Below, piece after piece: positions 26,869 through 36,449 of a stretch of DNA of 64,000 bases; the first letter of the stretch is position 1; each line of letters begins with the position of its first letter. The DNA comes from Melaminivora jejuensis. GTDB lineage: Bacteria; Pseudomonadota; Gammaproteobacteria; Burkholderiales; Burkholderiaceae_C. The translations under genes and the position numbers were made by a program. The stretch spans positions 1,178,001 to 1,242,000 of the forward strand of contig NZ_JACWIJ010000002.1 of NCBI RefSeq assembly GCF_017811175.1. The letters are read 5' to 3'. The notes under the pieces are model-generated. The model made no database searches and was not told the DNA's origin. It worked only from the letters and a program-made list of their open reading frames with translations.

Positions 26869-27973
26869 ATGGAAGCAGAACGCATCAACCAGATCGAAAC
26901 CACGCTTGAAGACCTGACCGAGCGCACGCAAGAGTTACGGAGGTATCTTTGACTACGATGCCAAGTACGAACGCCTGAGAACCGTCAACGCCGCCCTGGA
27001 AGACCCGGCGGTCTGGAACGACCCCAAGAAGGCCCAGGAACTGGGCCGCGAAAAGAAGTCGCTCGACGCCGTGGTGCTGACGCTGCAAAAGCTGACCAGC
27101 GAACTGGCCGACAACAGCGAATTGTTCGAGATGAGCCGCGAGGAAGGCGACGAGGCGGGTCTGGCCACCATCGAGGCCGAGACTGCCAAGCTGCAGCCGC
27201 TGATCGAAGACCTGGAGTTCCGCCGCATGTTTGGCCGCGAGGCCGACCCGCTGAACTGCTACATCGACATCCAGGCCGGCGCCGGCGGCACCGAGGCCTG
27301 CGACTGGGCCGGGATGCTGCTGCGCCAATACCTCAAGTACGCCGAGAGGAAGGGCTTCAAGGCCACCGTCGATGACGAAACCCCCGGCGACGTGGCCGGC
27401 ATCAAGGGCGCGACCATCCACATCGAGGGCGAATACGCCTATGGCCTGCTGCGCACCGAAACCGGCGTGCATCGCCTGGTGCGCAAGTCGCCATTCGACA
27501 GCTCGGGCGGGCGCCACACCTCGTTTGCCTCGCTGTTCGTCTACCCGGAGATCGACGACTCCATCGAGATCGACATCAACCCGGCGGACGTGCGCACCGA
27601 CACCTTCCGCGCCAGCGGTGCCGGCGGCCAGCACATCAACAAGACCGACTCGGCCGTGCGCCTGACGCACATCCCCACCGGCATCGTCGTGCAGTGCCAG
27701 GACGGGCGCAGCCAGCACAGCAACCGCGACGTGGCCTGGCAGCGCCTGCGCTCCAAGCTCTACGAGCTGGAGATGCACAAGCGCATGGAAGAGCAGCAAA
27801 AGCTGGAGGACACCAAGACCGACGTCGGCTGGGGCCACCAGATCCGCAGCTATGTGCTGGACAACAGCCGCATCAAGGACTTGCGCACCAACGTCGAAGT
27901 CAGCGCCACGCAGAAGGTGCTGGACGGCGACCTGGATCAGTTCATCGAAGCCTCGCTCAAGCAGGGCCTGTAA
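26869..27973 (+). CDS. prfB: Peptide chain release factor 2 (programmed frameshift)
   Basis: RF2 recognises UGA and UAA and releases the finished peptide. Translation starts at 26869 and runs 27 codons to an in-frame TGA at 26950-26952. A +1 shift at CTT-T continues at GAC (26951) to the stop at 27973, giving 367 residues. The family's SPF tripeptide is in [12 protein letters not shown], and the catalytic GGQ is in [15 protein letters not shown]. The internal stop is the known autoregulatory device and not a defect. pepN follows after about 50 bases. Confidence 0.96.
26939..26953 (+). promoter_or_regulatory. RF2 autoregulatory +1 frameshift site
   Basis: A Shine-Dalgarno-like GGAGG is placed three bases before CTT-TGA-C. 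It is the classic prfB arrangement in which low RF2 makes the ribosome pause at UGA and slip forward one base. Confidence 0.95.
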
Positions 27974-28021
27974 ACCCCCATCCGTGCGGTGCGCCGCACG
28001 GCCTGGATGAAAGCAATTGCC

Positions 28022-30787
28022 ATGATGATGAGAGAAGGCCAAGCGGCCACTGCCGTGCATCGCCTGGACTACACGCCACCGGCCTACTGGATCGACACGG
28101 TGGAGCTGTGCTTCGACCTCGATCCAGCCAAGACGCGGGTGCTCAACAAGATGCGCCTGCGCCGCAACCCCGGCGTGCCGGCACAGCCGCTGCGCCTGGA
28201 CGGCGAGGAGCTGAACCTGGCACGCGTGCAGGTCAACGGCGCCGGCACGTCCTTCAAGATGGACGGCGGCCAGCTGGTGCTGGAGAACCTGCCGGACGGC
28301 CACGAGCCCTTCGAGTTGGAGATCTTCACCACCTGCCAGCCGGCCAAGAACACCCAGCTGTCGGGCCTGTACGTAAGCGAGGGGACTTTCTTCACGCAGT
28401 GCGAGGCGCAGGGCTTTCGGCGCATCACCTACTTTCTGGATCGCCCGGACGTCATGGCCAGCTACAGCGTGCTGCTGCGCGCGGACAAGGCCCAATACCC
28501 GGTGCTGCTGTCCAACGGCAACCTGGTGGAATCTGGCGAGCTGGACGATGGCCGCCACTTCGCCCGCTGGCACGATCCGCACCGAAAGCCCAGCTACCTG
28601 TTCGCCCTGGTGGCCGGCAAGCTGGTTGCGCGCGAGCAAAAAATCAGGAGCCGCGCCGGCACCGAGCACTTGCTGCAGGTCTGGGTGCGCGCCGGCGACC
28701 TGGGCAAGACCGAGCACGCCATGCATTCGCTCATGGCCAGCATCGCCTGGGACGAGGCGCGCTTCAATCTGCCGCTGGATCTGGAGCGCTTCATGATCGT
28801 CGCCACCAGCGACTTCAACATGGGCGCGATGGAAAACAAGGGCCTGAACGTCTTCAACACCAAGTACGTGCTGGCCAGCCAGGCGACAGCCACGGACGTG
28901 GACTTTGCCAACGTCGAATCAGTGGTCGGCCACGAGTACTTCCACAACTGGACGGGCAACCGCGTCACCTGCCGCGACTGGTTCCAGCTCAGCTTGAAGG
29001 AAGGGCTGACGGTGTTTCGCGACCAGGAGTTCTCGATGGACATGGCCGGCAGCCCGTCGGCGCGGGCGGTCAAGCGCATCGAGGACGTGCGCGTGCTGCG
29101 CACCGTACAGTTCCCCGAGGACGCCGGCCCCATGGCGCACCCGGTGCGGCCCGACAGCTACATCGAGATCAACAACTTCTACACCGTCACCATCTACGAA
29201 AAAGGTGCCGAGGTGGTGCGGATGCAGCACAACCTGGTCGGGCGCGAAGGCTTCGCACGTGGCATGAAGCTGTACTTCGAGCGCCACGACGGCCAGGCCG
29301 TGACCTGCGACGACTTCGCGGCCGCTATGGCCGATGCCAACCCCGGCAGCGAACTGGCCCAGCGCCTGGAGCAGTTCAAGCGCTGGTACAGCCAGGCCGG
29401 CACTCCGCGCGTCAAGGCCGAAGGGCATTACGACGCGGGCGCCCAGACCTACACCCTCACCTTGTCGCAAAGCTGCGCGCCCACGCCCGGCCAGCCGGAC
29501 AAGCAGCCCTTCGTCATCCCGGTGGCGCTGGGCCTGCTGGGGCCAGACGGCAGCGCCCTGCCCCTGCAGCTGGCCGGCGAGGACGCAGCCAGCGGCAACG
29601 AGCGCACCATCGTGCTGCACGAGGCCAGCCAGACGCTGACCTTCACCGGCGTGGCCCAGCCGCCCGTGCCCTCGCTACTGCGCGGCTTCAGCGCCCCGGT
29701 CATCCTGGAGTGCGACTACAGCGACGAAGACCTGCTGCTGCTGCTGGCGCACGACAGCGACCCCTTCAACCGCTGGGAAGCCGGCCAGCGCCTGCTGCTG
29801 CGCATCGCTATCGAAAGCATAGCTATCAGCGCTGACCAGCTAAGGGCTGAGGCCGGTTTTGACACCAAAAACACAGCCAACATGCTGCCCCCGGCGCTGG
29901 TACAGGCGCTGCGCGGCGTGCTGCGCCACCCGCAGCTCGATGCCGCCTTCAAGGATCTGGTGCTGACGCTGCCCTCCGAAACCTACATCGCCGAGCAGCT
30001 GGGCGAGGTCGATCCGCAGCGCATCCACACCGTGCGCGAGGCGCTGCGCCTGGAGCTGGCCACCACCTTGCAGGCCGACTGGCAGTGGGCCTTCGAGGCG
30101 CACCAAGACAGCGGCGCCTACCGGCCCGACGCCGCCAGCGCAGGCCGGCGCGCCCTGGCTGGCACGGCCCTGTCCATGCTGTGCCTGGCTGCGCAGGCGC
30201 AGGGCGATGCCGTCTGGCCGGGCAAGGCCTACCAGCGCTTCAAGGTGGCCGGCAACATGACCGACCGCGCCAACGCCCTGGCCGCCCTGATCACCAGCGG
30301 CAGCGAGCTGGCACAGCCGGCGCTGGAGCGCTTTCACGCCCTGTTCAAGGGGGATGCGCTGGTCATCGACAAATGGTTTGCCATGCAGGTCATGGCGCCG
30401 GATCGCCAGGGCCACATCCTGCCGATTGCGCGCCAGCTCATGCAGCACCCGGACTTCTCGCTCAAGAACCCCAACCGGGCGCGCAGCGTGATCTTCAGCT
30501 ACTGCAGCGGCAACCCGGCTGCCCTGCACCGCGCGGACGGCGCTGGCTACGCCTTCTGGGCCGAGCAGGTGCTGGCGCTCGACGCCATCAACGCCCAGGT
30601 GGCGGCGCGTCTGGCGCGTGCGCTGGATCGCTGGCGCAGGCTCGCCGAGCCGTACCGCAGCGCAGCGCGCATGGCGCTCAAGCGCGTGGCGGCCAAGGAC
30701 AAGCTGTCCAGCGACGTGCGCGAGGTCGTTACCCGCGCGCTGGCCGAAGACCCATCCAACCACAACACCGAGGGAGCATCGCAATGA
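28022..30787 (+). CDS. pepN: Aminopeptidase N
   Basis: A 921-residue M1-family zinc aminopeptidase that trims N-terminal residues from peptides. The GAMEN exopeptidase motif is at about 268-272 and the zinc site [11 protein letters not shown] begins at about 304, with the third ligand Glu in LSLKEG. The start is uncertain among several Met codons and a GTG at 27989; 28022 is a compromise. A copy of the dispersed repeat (29819-29850) is read in frame within the domain before the C-terminal helical part. The stop overlaps the start of fbp as ATGA. Confidence 0.94.
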   Translation: MMMREGQAATAVHRLDYTPPAYWIDTVELCFDLDPAKTRVLNKMRLRRNPGVPAQPLRLDGEELNLARVQVNGAGTSFKMDGGQLVLENLPDGHEPFELEIFTTCQPAKNTQLSGLYVSEGTFFTQCEAQGFRRITYFLDRPDVMASYSVLLRADKAQYPVLLSNGNLVESGELDDGRHFARWHDPHRKPSYLFALVAGKLVAREQKIRSRAGTEHLLQVWVRAGDLGKTEHAMHSLMASIAWDEARFNLPLDLERFMIVATSDFNMGAMENKGLNVFNTKYVLASQATATDVDFANVESVVGHEYFHNWTGNRVTCRDWFQLSLKEGLTVFRDQEFSMDMAGSPSARAVKRIEDVRVLRTVQFPEDAGPMAHPVRPDSYIEINNFYTVTIYEKGAEVVRMQHNLVGREGFARGMKLYFERHDGQAVTCDDFAAAMADANPGSELAQRLEQFKRWYSQAGTPRVKAEGHYDAGAQTYTLTLSQSCAPTPGQPDKQPFVIPVALGLLGPDGSALPLQLAGEDAASGNERTIVLHEASQTLTFTGVAQPPVPSLLRGFSAPVILECDYSDEDLLLLLAHDSDPFNRWEAGQRLLLRIAIESIAISADQLRAEAGFDTKNTANMLPPALVQALRGVLRHPQLDAAFKDLVLTLPSETYIAEQLGEVDPQRIHTVREALRLELATTLQADWQWAFEAHQDSGAYRPDAASAGRRALAGTALSMLCLAAQAQGDAVWPGKAYQRFKVAGNMTDRANALAALITSGSELAQPALERFHALFKGDALVIDKWFAMQVMAPDRQGHILPIARQLMQHPDFSLKNPNRARSVIFSYCSGNPAALHRADGAGYAFWAEQVLALDAINAQVAARLARALDRWRRLAEPYRSAARMALKRVAAKDKLSSDVREVVTRALAEDPSNHNTEGASQ
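29819..29850 (-). repeat. 32-nt dispersed repeat (family A) inside pepN, copy 8
   Basis: A recognisable copy, ATAGCTATCAGCGCTGACCA then GCTAAGGGCTGA, is translated in frame as part of [14 protein letters not shown]. It lies in a probable linker, so the gene tolerates it. Confidence 0.7.
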
Positions 30788-31800
30788 CCGAACGCGTCAG
30801 TTTCACCCGCTACCTGGTCGAGCAGCAGCGCGACCATGGCCGCATCCCGCCGCAGCTGCGCCTGCTGCTGGAAGTGGTGGCGCGCGCCTGCAAGCGCATC
30901 GCCCTGGCCGTCAACAAGGGCGACCTGGGCGACGTCATGGGCACGGCCAGCACCGAGAACGTGCAGGGCGAGGTGCAAAAGAAATTGGACATCATCGCCA
31001 ACGAGACGTTGATCGAAGCCAACGAATGGGGCGGGCACCTGGCGGCCATGGCCAGCGAGGAGATGGAGGGCATCTACCTAGTGCCCAACCGCTATCCGCA
31101 GGGTGAATATTTGCTGCTGTTCGATCCGCTGGACGGCTCGTCCAACATCGATGTGAACGTCAGCATCGGCACCATCTTCAGCGTGCTGAAAAAACCCGAA
31201 GACCACCCGGGCGTACACGAGAGCGACTTCCTGCAACCGGGCCGCCAGCAGGTGGCCGCCGGCTATTGCATCTACGGCCCGCAGACCACGCTGGTGCTCA
31301 CGGTGGGCAATGGCGTCGCCATGTTCACGCTGGATCGCGAGCAGGGCTCCTTCGTGCTGACGCGCGAGAACATCCGCATCCCGGAGGACACGAAGGAATT
31401 CGCCATCAACATGAGCAACATGCGCCACTGGGACGCGCCGGTGCGCCGCTACATCGACGAGTGCCTGGCCGGCGAGACCGGCCCTAGGGCCAAGAACTTC
31501 AACATGCGCTGGATTGCCAGCATGGTGGCCGACGTACACCGCATCCTGATGCGCGGCGGCATCTTCATGTATCCCTGGGACAAGCGCGAGCCGAACAAGC
31601 CAGGCAAGCTGCGCCTGATGTACGAGGCCAACCCCATGGGCTGGCTGGTCGAGCAGGCCGGCGGCAGCGCCACCAATGGCCGCGAACGCATCCTGGACGT
31701 GCAGCCCACGCAGTTGCACCAGCGCGTGAGCGTCATCCTGGGCTCGAAGAACGAGGTCGAGCGCGTGACCAGCTACCACAGCGAGAGCGGCGCAGCCTGA
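30784..31800 (+). CDS. fbp: Fructose-1,6-bisphosphatase class 1
   Basis: A 338-residue gluconeogenic phosphatase that converts fructose-1,6-bisphosphate to fructose-6-phosphate. The metal-binding motif [15 protein letters not shown] lies at about 116-130, preceded by SEEME near 91. The C-terminal [16 protein letters not shown] is also conserved. It overlaps pepN by four bases, so it is translationally coupled. Without allosteric data, regulation is not deducible. Confidence 0.95.
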   Translation: MTERVSFTRYLVEQQRDHGRIPPQLRLLLEVVARACKRIALAVNKGDLGDVMGTASTENVQGEVQKKLDIIANETLIEANEWGGHLAAMASEEMEGIYLVPNRYPQGEYLLLFDPLDGSSNIDVNVSIGTIFSVLKKPEDHPGVHESDFLQPGRQQVAAGYCIYGPQTTLVLTVGNGVAMFTLDREQGSFVLTRENIRIPEDTKEFAINMSNMRHWDAPVRRYIDECLAGETGPRAKNFNMRWIASMVADVHRILMRGGIFMYPWDKREPNKPGKLRLMYEANPMGWLVEQAGGSATNGRERILDVQPTQLHQRVSVILGSKNEVERVTSYHSESGAA

Positions 31801-31833
31801 GGACAGGACGCCAGAAGGCACGAAAAAGCGCTA

Positions 31834-31839
31834 TATAAT
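31834..31839 (+). promoter_or_regulatory. -10 box of the tRNA-Thr promoter
   Basis: A perfect TATAAT lies 9 bases before the mature tRNA 5' end. No clear -35 hexamer is visible at the usual distance. Confidence 0.55.
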
Positions 31840-31848
31840 CGCGGTTTC

Positions 31849-31924
31849 GCCGGAGTAGCTCAGTCGGTAGAGCAGCTCATTCGTAATGAGAAGGTCGGGG
31901 GTTCGATTCCTCTCTCCGGCACCA
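31849..31924 (+). tRNA. tRNA-Thr (anticodon CGT)
   Basis: A 76-nt tRNA with acceptor arms GCCGGAG and CTCCGGC, discriminator A and an encoded CCA. The anticodon loop TTCGTAA places CGT at 31882-31884. The T arm contains GGTTCGATTCC. It reads ACG codons. The gene is monocistronic, with a -10 box upstream and a terminator downstream. Confidence 0.97.
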
Positions 31925-31941
31925 ATGAAATCAAGCACTTA

Positions 31942-31968
31942 GGCCAGTTCTTCGGGACTGGCCTTTTT
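31942..31968 (+). terminator. Rho-independent terminator after tRNA-Thr
   Basis: A 7-bp stem, GGCCAGT with ACTGGCC, around an 8-base loop is followed by TTTTT. It lies 17 bases past the CCA end of the tRNA. Confidence 0.88.
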
Positions 31969-32279
31969 GCTTTCCGGCCATCTGTAGGCAATTTCGCCAC
32001 GGCCTGGGGCTGGATTGCTGTCCAGCGGCGGACGGGCGTGCCGGGGCGGCGGTCTATGCTGAACATAGGGCGCGCCAGCAGCGCGATGGCGGCCAGCATC
32101 GAAGATGCCCCATTTCTTCGGGCCATGCCGGCGGGCTTTTGCGGGCAAGGCGCAAAGGGTGCGGCAACGCCACGCGGGCCCATCCTTGCAGCCCCAGCGG
32201 GCCGGGGGCATCCAGGATTGGATAAGACCCGGCGAGGGGGTAAATTCAATTCACACCCCGCCTGCCAAGCCCTACGGAA
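31969..32279. other. Spacer without a recognisable gene
   Basis: About 310 bases follow the tRNA terminator before the broken BaeRF-type gene. Short open frames on both strands show no family resemblance. It might be the eroded 5' part of that gene, but I cannot align it. Confidence 0.4.
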
Positions 32280-33178
32280 ATGCAGAGTTTGTTAGCAGCA
32301 GGCCAGGCCGCCCATCGCGCGGGGGGCCACGGAAGAGTTTCCGACACCCACGGGCAGCCATCGCAAAATGCGCCGGAGTTTTTCCGCATCTATCACGTCA
32401 ACCGCCCCATGCCCGATCTGGCCATCGTGGCGGACAGTTTTCACCTCAAGCCGCTGCTGCGTACGCTGCAATCCGCTGGCGACTACCAGGTGCTGAGCCT
32501 GAGCCGCGACAGCGTGGCGCTGTATGAGGGCAACCGCTACGGCCTGGTGCCGGTGCAGCTGCACCCGGCTGTACCCCGCGTCAGCGCCGATGCGCTGCGC
32601 ACCGACAACTCGAACATTCTGGACAGCGATGCGGAAAAGTTCCTGCGCGCGCTTGATCGGGGCTTGATCGAACACCACTCGCACCCCGGCGCCGGTGTGC
32701 CCATCATCCTGGCGGCGCTGCCGGAAAACGAGGCCATCTTTTCCGCAAGGTCAGCCACAACCCGCAGCTGCTGCCCACCGGCTTGGGCACGAGCGCCGAG
32801 ACCATGCCCATCGAGGAATTGAGCCAGCGCGCTTGGCAGCTGGTCGAGCCTTTGTACCTGGAGCGGCTGGCGGGTCTGGTGGACACTTTCGGCGCGTCCG
32901 AGGCGCGTGGCCAGGCCGAGGGCGACCTGGCCGGCGTGGCGCGCGCCGCACGCGAAGGCCGGGTGGCGACGCTGCTGGTCGAGGCCGAGCGGCACATCCC
33001 GGGCCGCATGGATGGCGCCACGGGGCGTATCGAGTTCGACGAGCTGGCCAACCCGGAGGTCGACGATCTGCTGGACGACGTGGCCGAGCTGGTCATGAAG
33101 GGCTGCGGCGAGGTGGTCGTGGTGCCGGCAGAGCGGATGCCGACCAGGAGCGGGCTGGCAGCGATCTATCGCTATTGA
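32280..33178 (+). pseudogene. BaeRF family 3-type protein, truncated and frameshifted
   Basis: Resembles the bacterial archaeo-eukaryotic release factor domain family (host-attachment-like proteins). The first frame contains APEFFRIYHVNRPMPDLAI and VADSFHLKPLLRTLQ, then LAALPENEAIF. The frame is lost at the TTTT run 32739-32742. The second frame continues RKVSHNPQLLPTG and ends VVVVPAERMPTRSGLAAIYRY. Adding one base restores continuity. The N-terminal third seen in full-length members is missing, so the gene is probably a real remnant. No ribosome site stands out. Confidence 0.7.
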
Positions 33179-33181
33179 GGG

Positions 33182-33262
33182 CAGGTCGTGCGTTGGGTAT
33201 TGTGCGTTGGGCGTGCGCAGCCACTACCTGGACACAACGCAAACGCCCAACGCACGGCGTCA
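33182..33262. repeat. GTTGGGCGT dispersed repeat (family B), copy 1
   Basis: GTGCGTTGGGCGTGCGCAG near 33212 and AACGCAAACGCCCAACGCAC near 33237 form an inverted pair flanking a short loop. It fills the spacer before serB. Confidence 0.7.
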
Positions 33263-33283
33263 GGCCCCGGATAATCCCGGCCC

Positions 33284-34012
33284 ATGACTACCTCTTCCCT
33301 CGCTGCCCCCGTTGAATTCGCCCCCGGCCTTGTCGTGCAGGGCATCACCCCGCCGCTGCGCCTGGGCGACTACCGGCTGATCGCCTTCGACATGGACTCG
33401 ACCCTCATCAACATCGAGTGCGTGGACGAGATCGCCGATGCCGCCGGCAAGAAAGCCGAAGTAGCCGCCATCACCGAGGCGGCCATGCAGGGCGTCATCA
33501 CCGACTTCAAGGACAGCCTGCGCCAGCGCGTGGCCCTGCTGCGCGGCGTAAGCGTGCAGCACCTGGAGCAGGTCTTTGCCGAGCGCCTGCGCCTCAACCC
33601 CGGCGCCCGTGAGTTGATTGATGCGGCCCGTGCCGCCGGCCTGGCAACGCTGCTGGTCTCGGGCGGCTTCACCTTCTTTGCCGACCGCGTCAAGGCGCAG
33701 CTGGGTATCCAGTTCGCCCGCGCCAACGTGCTGGAGGCCGAGGACGGCGTGCTGACCGGGCGCATGGTCGATCAGCCCTGGGGCGACATCTGCGACGGCG
33801 CGGAAAAGCGCCGCACGCTACTGGAGCTGGCCTCGTTGCTGGGCATAGACCCGCGCCAGGCGATTGCTGTGGGCGATGGCGCCAACGATCTGCCCATGAT
33901 GGGCGCAGCCGGCCTGTCGGTGGCCTACCACGCCAAGCCGGCGGTGCGCGCCCAGGCCCGCGTGGCCATCAACAGCGGCGGGCTGGACAGGCTGCTGGAA
34001 GTGCTGCAATAA
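33284..34012 (+). CDS. serB: Phosphoserine phosphatase
   Basis: A 242-residue HAD-family enzyme that makes serine from phosphoserine. The nucleophile Asp36 and Asp38 are in AFDMDSTLI. Motif II appears as LLVSGGFTFFADRV and motif IV as AVGDGANDLPMMGAAG. The length fits the short SerB type without an extra ACT domain. The gene is single and converges on the lysE-type gene. Confidence 0.95.
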   Translation: MTTSSLAAPVEFAPGLVVQGITPPLRLGDYRLIAFDMDSTLINIECVDEIADAAGKKAEVAAITEAAMQGVITDFKDSLRQRVALLRGVSVQHLEQVFAERLRLNPGARELIDAARAAGLATLLVSGGFTFFADRVKAQLGIQFARANVLEAEDGVLTGRMVDQPWGDICDGAEKRRTLLELASLLGIDPRQAIAVGDGANDLPMMGAAGLSVAYHAKPAVRAQARVAINSGGLDRLLEVLQ

Positions 34013-34044
34013 GCCACTCCCCCAGTCAATGGTGAAATCGCCCT

Positions 34045-34076
34045 ACAGCCCTTGCTGGGCAAGCGCTGGCAGCTAT
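34045..34076 (+). repeat. 32-nt dispersed repeat (family A), copy 9
   Basis: A copy with changes in the first ten bases, in the spacer between the converging serB and lysE-type genes. Confidence 0.85.
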
Positions 34077-34097
34077 CTTTTTTGAAAGTCTGCCGCG

Positions 34098-34730
34098 TCA
34101 GGCGCCCTGCCAGACCCACCAGGCCAGCACCAGCATCATGGCGCCGGTCAGGCCGTCCAGCACGCGCCACGCCAGCGGGTTGGCAAACACGCCCTGCAGC
34201 CGGCGCCCGGCAAAGGCCAGCGCGGCAAACCAGGTCAGGCTGGCGCTGGCGGCGCCCAGCACAAAAAAGCCCTTGAGCCAGCCATCCTGGCGCGCGCCGA
34301 TGGAGCCAATCAGCAGCACGGTGTCCAGATAGACGTGCGGGTTGAGCAAAGTGATGACGGCCAGGCCGCTGACGACCCCCAGTAGGCCGCGCGCCACGCG
34401 CTGGCCCGAGGCATCCAGCCCCGCACCCGGCGCAAACAGCGCCCGGTGCCAGGCAAACAGGCCATAGGCCAGCAAGAACAGCGCCCCGCCCCACTGCAGC
34501 CACTGCGCCAGCGTGGGCGCGTTGCCCAGCAGCTGCGCCATGCCCAACACCCCCAGAGCCACCAGCAGCGCATCGCTGAGCACGCACCAGGCTACGCAGG
34601 CGCGCACATGCTCGCCTTGCACCGCCTGGCGCAGGACATAGAGGTTTTGCGCGCCGATGGAGGCGATCAGCGACAGGCACACCGTGAAGCCGGTGAGCCA
34701 GGTGGAGGAAGCTGCAGCAGTGGTCAACAT
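34098..34730 (-). CDS. LysE/ArgO-family basic amino acid exporter
   Basis: A 210-residue membrane protein with about six hydrophobic segments. It opens with the LysE pattern LTGFTVCLSLIASIGAQNLY and has VITLLNPHVYLDTVLLIGSIG in the middle, both typical of LysE/ArgO. It would export lysine or arginine. The gene is divergent from an ArgP/LysG-like regulator, the standard pairing for such exporters, with a LysR-type site in the gap. Confidence 0.9.
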   Translation of the reverse strand: MLTTAAASSTWLTGFTVCLSLIASIGAQNLYVLRQAVQGEHVRACVAWCVLSDALLVALGVLGMAQLLGNAPTLAQWLQWGGALFLLAYGLFAWHRALFAPGAGLDASGQRVARGLLGVVSGLAVITLLNPHVYLDTVLLIGSIGARQDGWLKGFFVLGAASASLTWFAALAFAGRRLQGVFANPLAWRVLDGLTGAMMLVLAWWVWQGA

Positions 34731-34786
34731 GGGCCGGATGCTAGGCCCGGCGCAGACTTACGTACACTTCAAAATCCTGAACAATG

Positions 34787-34802
34787 ATTAGCAAAGCTTA
34801 AT
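34787..34802. promoter_or_regulatory. Possible LysR-type site between exporter and argP
   Basis: The AT-rich sequence ATTAGCAAAGCTTAAT has ATTA and TAAT arms spaced 8 bases apart. It lies in the spacer between the divergent start codons (34730 and 34865). The match to a T-N11-A motif is loose, so this is a suggestion only. Confidence 0.35.
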
Positions 34803-34807
34803 TTTGA

Positions 34808-34846
34808 GCGTCGTGCGTCGTGCGGCTGTTCACGCACAGCGCTCGA
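34808..34846 (-). repeat. GTTGGGCGT dispersed repeat (family B), copy 2
   Basis: GAGCGTCGTGCGTCGTGCGG then CTGTTCACGCACAGCGCTC, a diverged copy in reverse orientation relative to 41577-41641 (shared core AACAGCCGCAC on the minus strand). It lies just before argP. Confidence 0.55.
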
Positions 34847-34864
34847 TCTGAGGAGAGAAGCCCC

Positions 34865-35782
34865 ATGCTGGACTACGCTGGACTGCAGGCGCTGGCCGCC
34901 GTGCTGCGCGAGGGCAGCTTCGAGCGCGCGGCGCGGCGGCTGCATGTCACGCCCTCGGCGGTGTCGCAGCGCGTCAAGCTGCTGGAGGAGCGCACCGGGC
35001 AGGTGCTGGTGCTGCGCGGCTCACCCTGCACCGGCACCGAGGCGGGCCGGCGCCTGTGCCTGCATCTGGAGCAGGTGCAGCTGCTGGAGCACGAGCTGCG
35101 CCGCACCAACCCCGACCTGCTGGCCGGCAGCGCCAGCGCGCCGGCGCCTACGCTCAAGCTGGCGGTCAATGCCGATTCGCTGTCCACCTGGTTCATGGAC
35201 GCCATGGCCGCCTTCACTGCCGGCGGCAACGAACTGCTGGACTTGCGTATCGACGATCAGGAGCACACCGGCGAGCGGCTGCGCGAGGGCGAGGTCATCG
35301 CCGCCGTGACCGCCACCGGCACGGCCATCGCCGGCTGCAACACCTGGCCACTGGGCACCATGCGCTACGTGGCGGCGGGCAGCCCCGGCTTCATCGCGCG
35401 GCACTTTGCCGACGGCGTAACGCCGGCTGCCCTGGCGCGCGCGCCGATGATGATCTATGACCGCAAGGATCGGCTGCAGGAGCGCTGGCTGCAGGCCCAG
35501 GGCCTGGCCACGCGCACCCAGGCGCCCCGGCACGCCCTGCCGTCCAACTTCGGCTATGTGCGCGCCTGCGAGGTCGGCATGGGCTGGGGTATGCACCCGA
35601 CGGCGCTGATCGCCGGCCAACTGGCCGCCGGCACGCTGGTGGCGCTGCTGCCTGATGCGCCGCTGGATGTGCCGCTGTACTGGGCGCACCCGCGCAGCGC
35701 CCAGCAGTCGCTCTCGCGGCTCACGCAGTGCGTCATGGCGGCAGCGCGAGCCTGCCTGGATACGCTACCTTGTGCTACATGA
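34865..35782 (+). CDS. argP: LysR-family regulator ArgP/LysG-like
   Basis: A 305-residue regulator with a winged helix-turn-helix (about residues 1-60; LREGSFERAARRLHVTPSAV, then SQRVKLLEE) and a ligand-binding domain. The text around MMIYDRKDRLQERWLQ and YWAHPRSAQQSLSRLT is typical of ArgP. It probably activates the divergent exporter gene when lysine or arginine accumulates. A ribosome site GAGGAGAG lies 8 bases upstream of the ATG. Confidence 0.9.
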   Translation: MLDYAGLQALAAVLREGSFERAARRLHVTPSAVSQRVKLLEERTGQVLVLRGSPCTGTEAGRRLCLHLEQVQLLEHELRRTNPDLLAGSASAPAPTLKLAVNADSLSTWFMDAMAAFTAGGNELLDLRIDDQEHTGERLREGEVIAAVTATGTAIAGCNTWPLGTMRYVAAGSPGFIARHFADGVTPAALARAPMMIYDRKDRLQERWLQAQGLATRTQAPRHALPSNFGYVRACEVGMGWGMHPTALIAGQLAAGTLVALLPDAPLDVPLYWAHPRSAQQSLSRLTQCVMAAARACLDTLPCAT

Positions 35783-35785
35783 AAT

Positions 35786-35817
35786 ATAGCTATCAGCGCT
35801 TGCCTGGTAAGGGTTTA
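35786..35817 (-). repeat. 32-nt dispersed repeat (family A), copy 10
   Basis: A near-consensus copy starting 4 bases after the argP stop codon, between converging argP and nsrR. Confidence 0.88.
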
Positions 35818-35852
35818 GGCGAGTTTTCATGCTTATTCATGGCCCGAAAAAC

Positions 35853-36362
35853 CTATCCCTGGGCGCCGACGCTGCCGGGGACAAGTGCAGGCAGGCCGGG
35901 CAGGAATTGCAGCGGCTGGCCTTCCTGGCTGCTCCGCCGCACTCCGGCGCCGTGCGCCGAGGGCACCAGGTCGGCCAGGGTGACGGCATCGAGCACGGCC
36001 AGATAGGCCTGGGTGGCGCGTATCAGCAGGCCGCGCAGATGGCAGTGCTCGCTCATGCGGCAGGTGTTGGATTCGGGGTCGAAGCACTCCACCATGTCGA
36101 AGTCGGTCTCGGTGGAGCGCACCATGGCGCCGATGTTGATCTCGCTGGCCGGGATCATCAGCCGCATCCCGCCGCCGCGCCCGCGCATGGTGTCCAGCAG
36201 GCCGCGTGCAGCCAGCTGCTGCACGATCTTGGTCAGGTGGCTGCGCGAGATGCCGTGTGCCTGGGCAATCTCGCTGATGGTCACCGGTTGCGCCCGATCC
36301 TGGCAGGCAGCGCAATACATCAGCACGCGCAGCGTGTAATCAGTCCATTGGGTCAGTCGCAT
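35853..36362 (-). CDS. nsrR: Rrf2-family NO-sensing repressor NsrR
   Basis: A 169-residue Rrf2 protein with a winged helix at about 25-60 (ISEIAQAHGISRSHLTKIVQ) and three Cys at 93, 101 and 107 (CFDPESNTCRMSEHC), the iron-sulfur ligands of NsrR. Nitric oxide would destroy the cluster and lift repression. It is divergent from ytfE and a truncated haemoglobin gene, known members of NsrR regulons. The C-terminal 35 residues beyond VPSAHG are longer than usual. Confidence 0.9.
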   Translation of the reverse strand: MRLTQWTDYTLRVLMYCAACQDRAQPVTISEIAQAHGISRSHLTKIVQQLAARGLLDTMRGRGGGMRLMIPASEINIGAMVRSTETDFDMVECFDPESNTCRMSEHCHLRGLLIRATQAYLAVLDAVTLADLVPSAHGAGVRRSSQEGQPLQFLPGLPALVPGSVGAQG

Positions 36363-36394
36363 AAGCCGTACCGGAAAAAAGGTTCATAGGAGAA

Positions 36395-36418
36395 GAATTT
36401 TATGGAATTAAAATATTC
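36395..36418. promoter_or_regulatory. Candidate NsrR operator between nsrR and ytfE
   Basis: A 24-base AT-rich dyad with ends GAATTTTAT and TTAAAATATTC pairs at 7 of the outer 9 positions. It is about 30 bases from both starts and the only such dyad in the divergent spacer. NsrR sites are AT-rich dyads, so the identification is plausible but inferred. Confidence 0.45.
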
Positions 36419-36449
36419 ACGTCATTTGATTCTTTGAAGGACTGACTCC

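Noticed and set aside
26869..27973. prfB read as a pseudogene because of the internal TGA.
   Set aside because: The GGAGG-TAT-CTT-TGA-C arrangement is the normal RF2 programmed frameshift.
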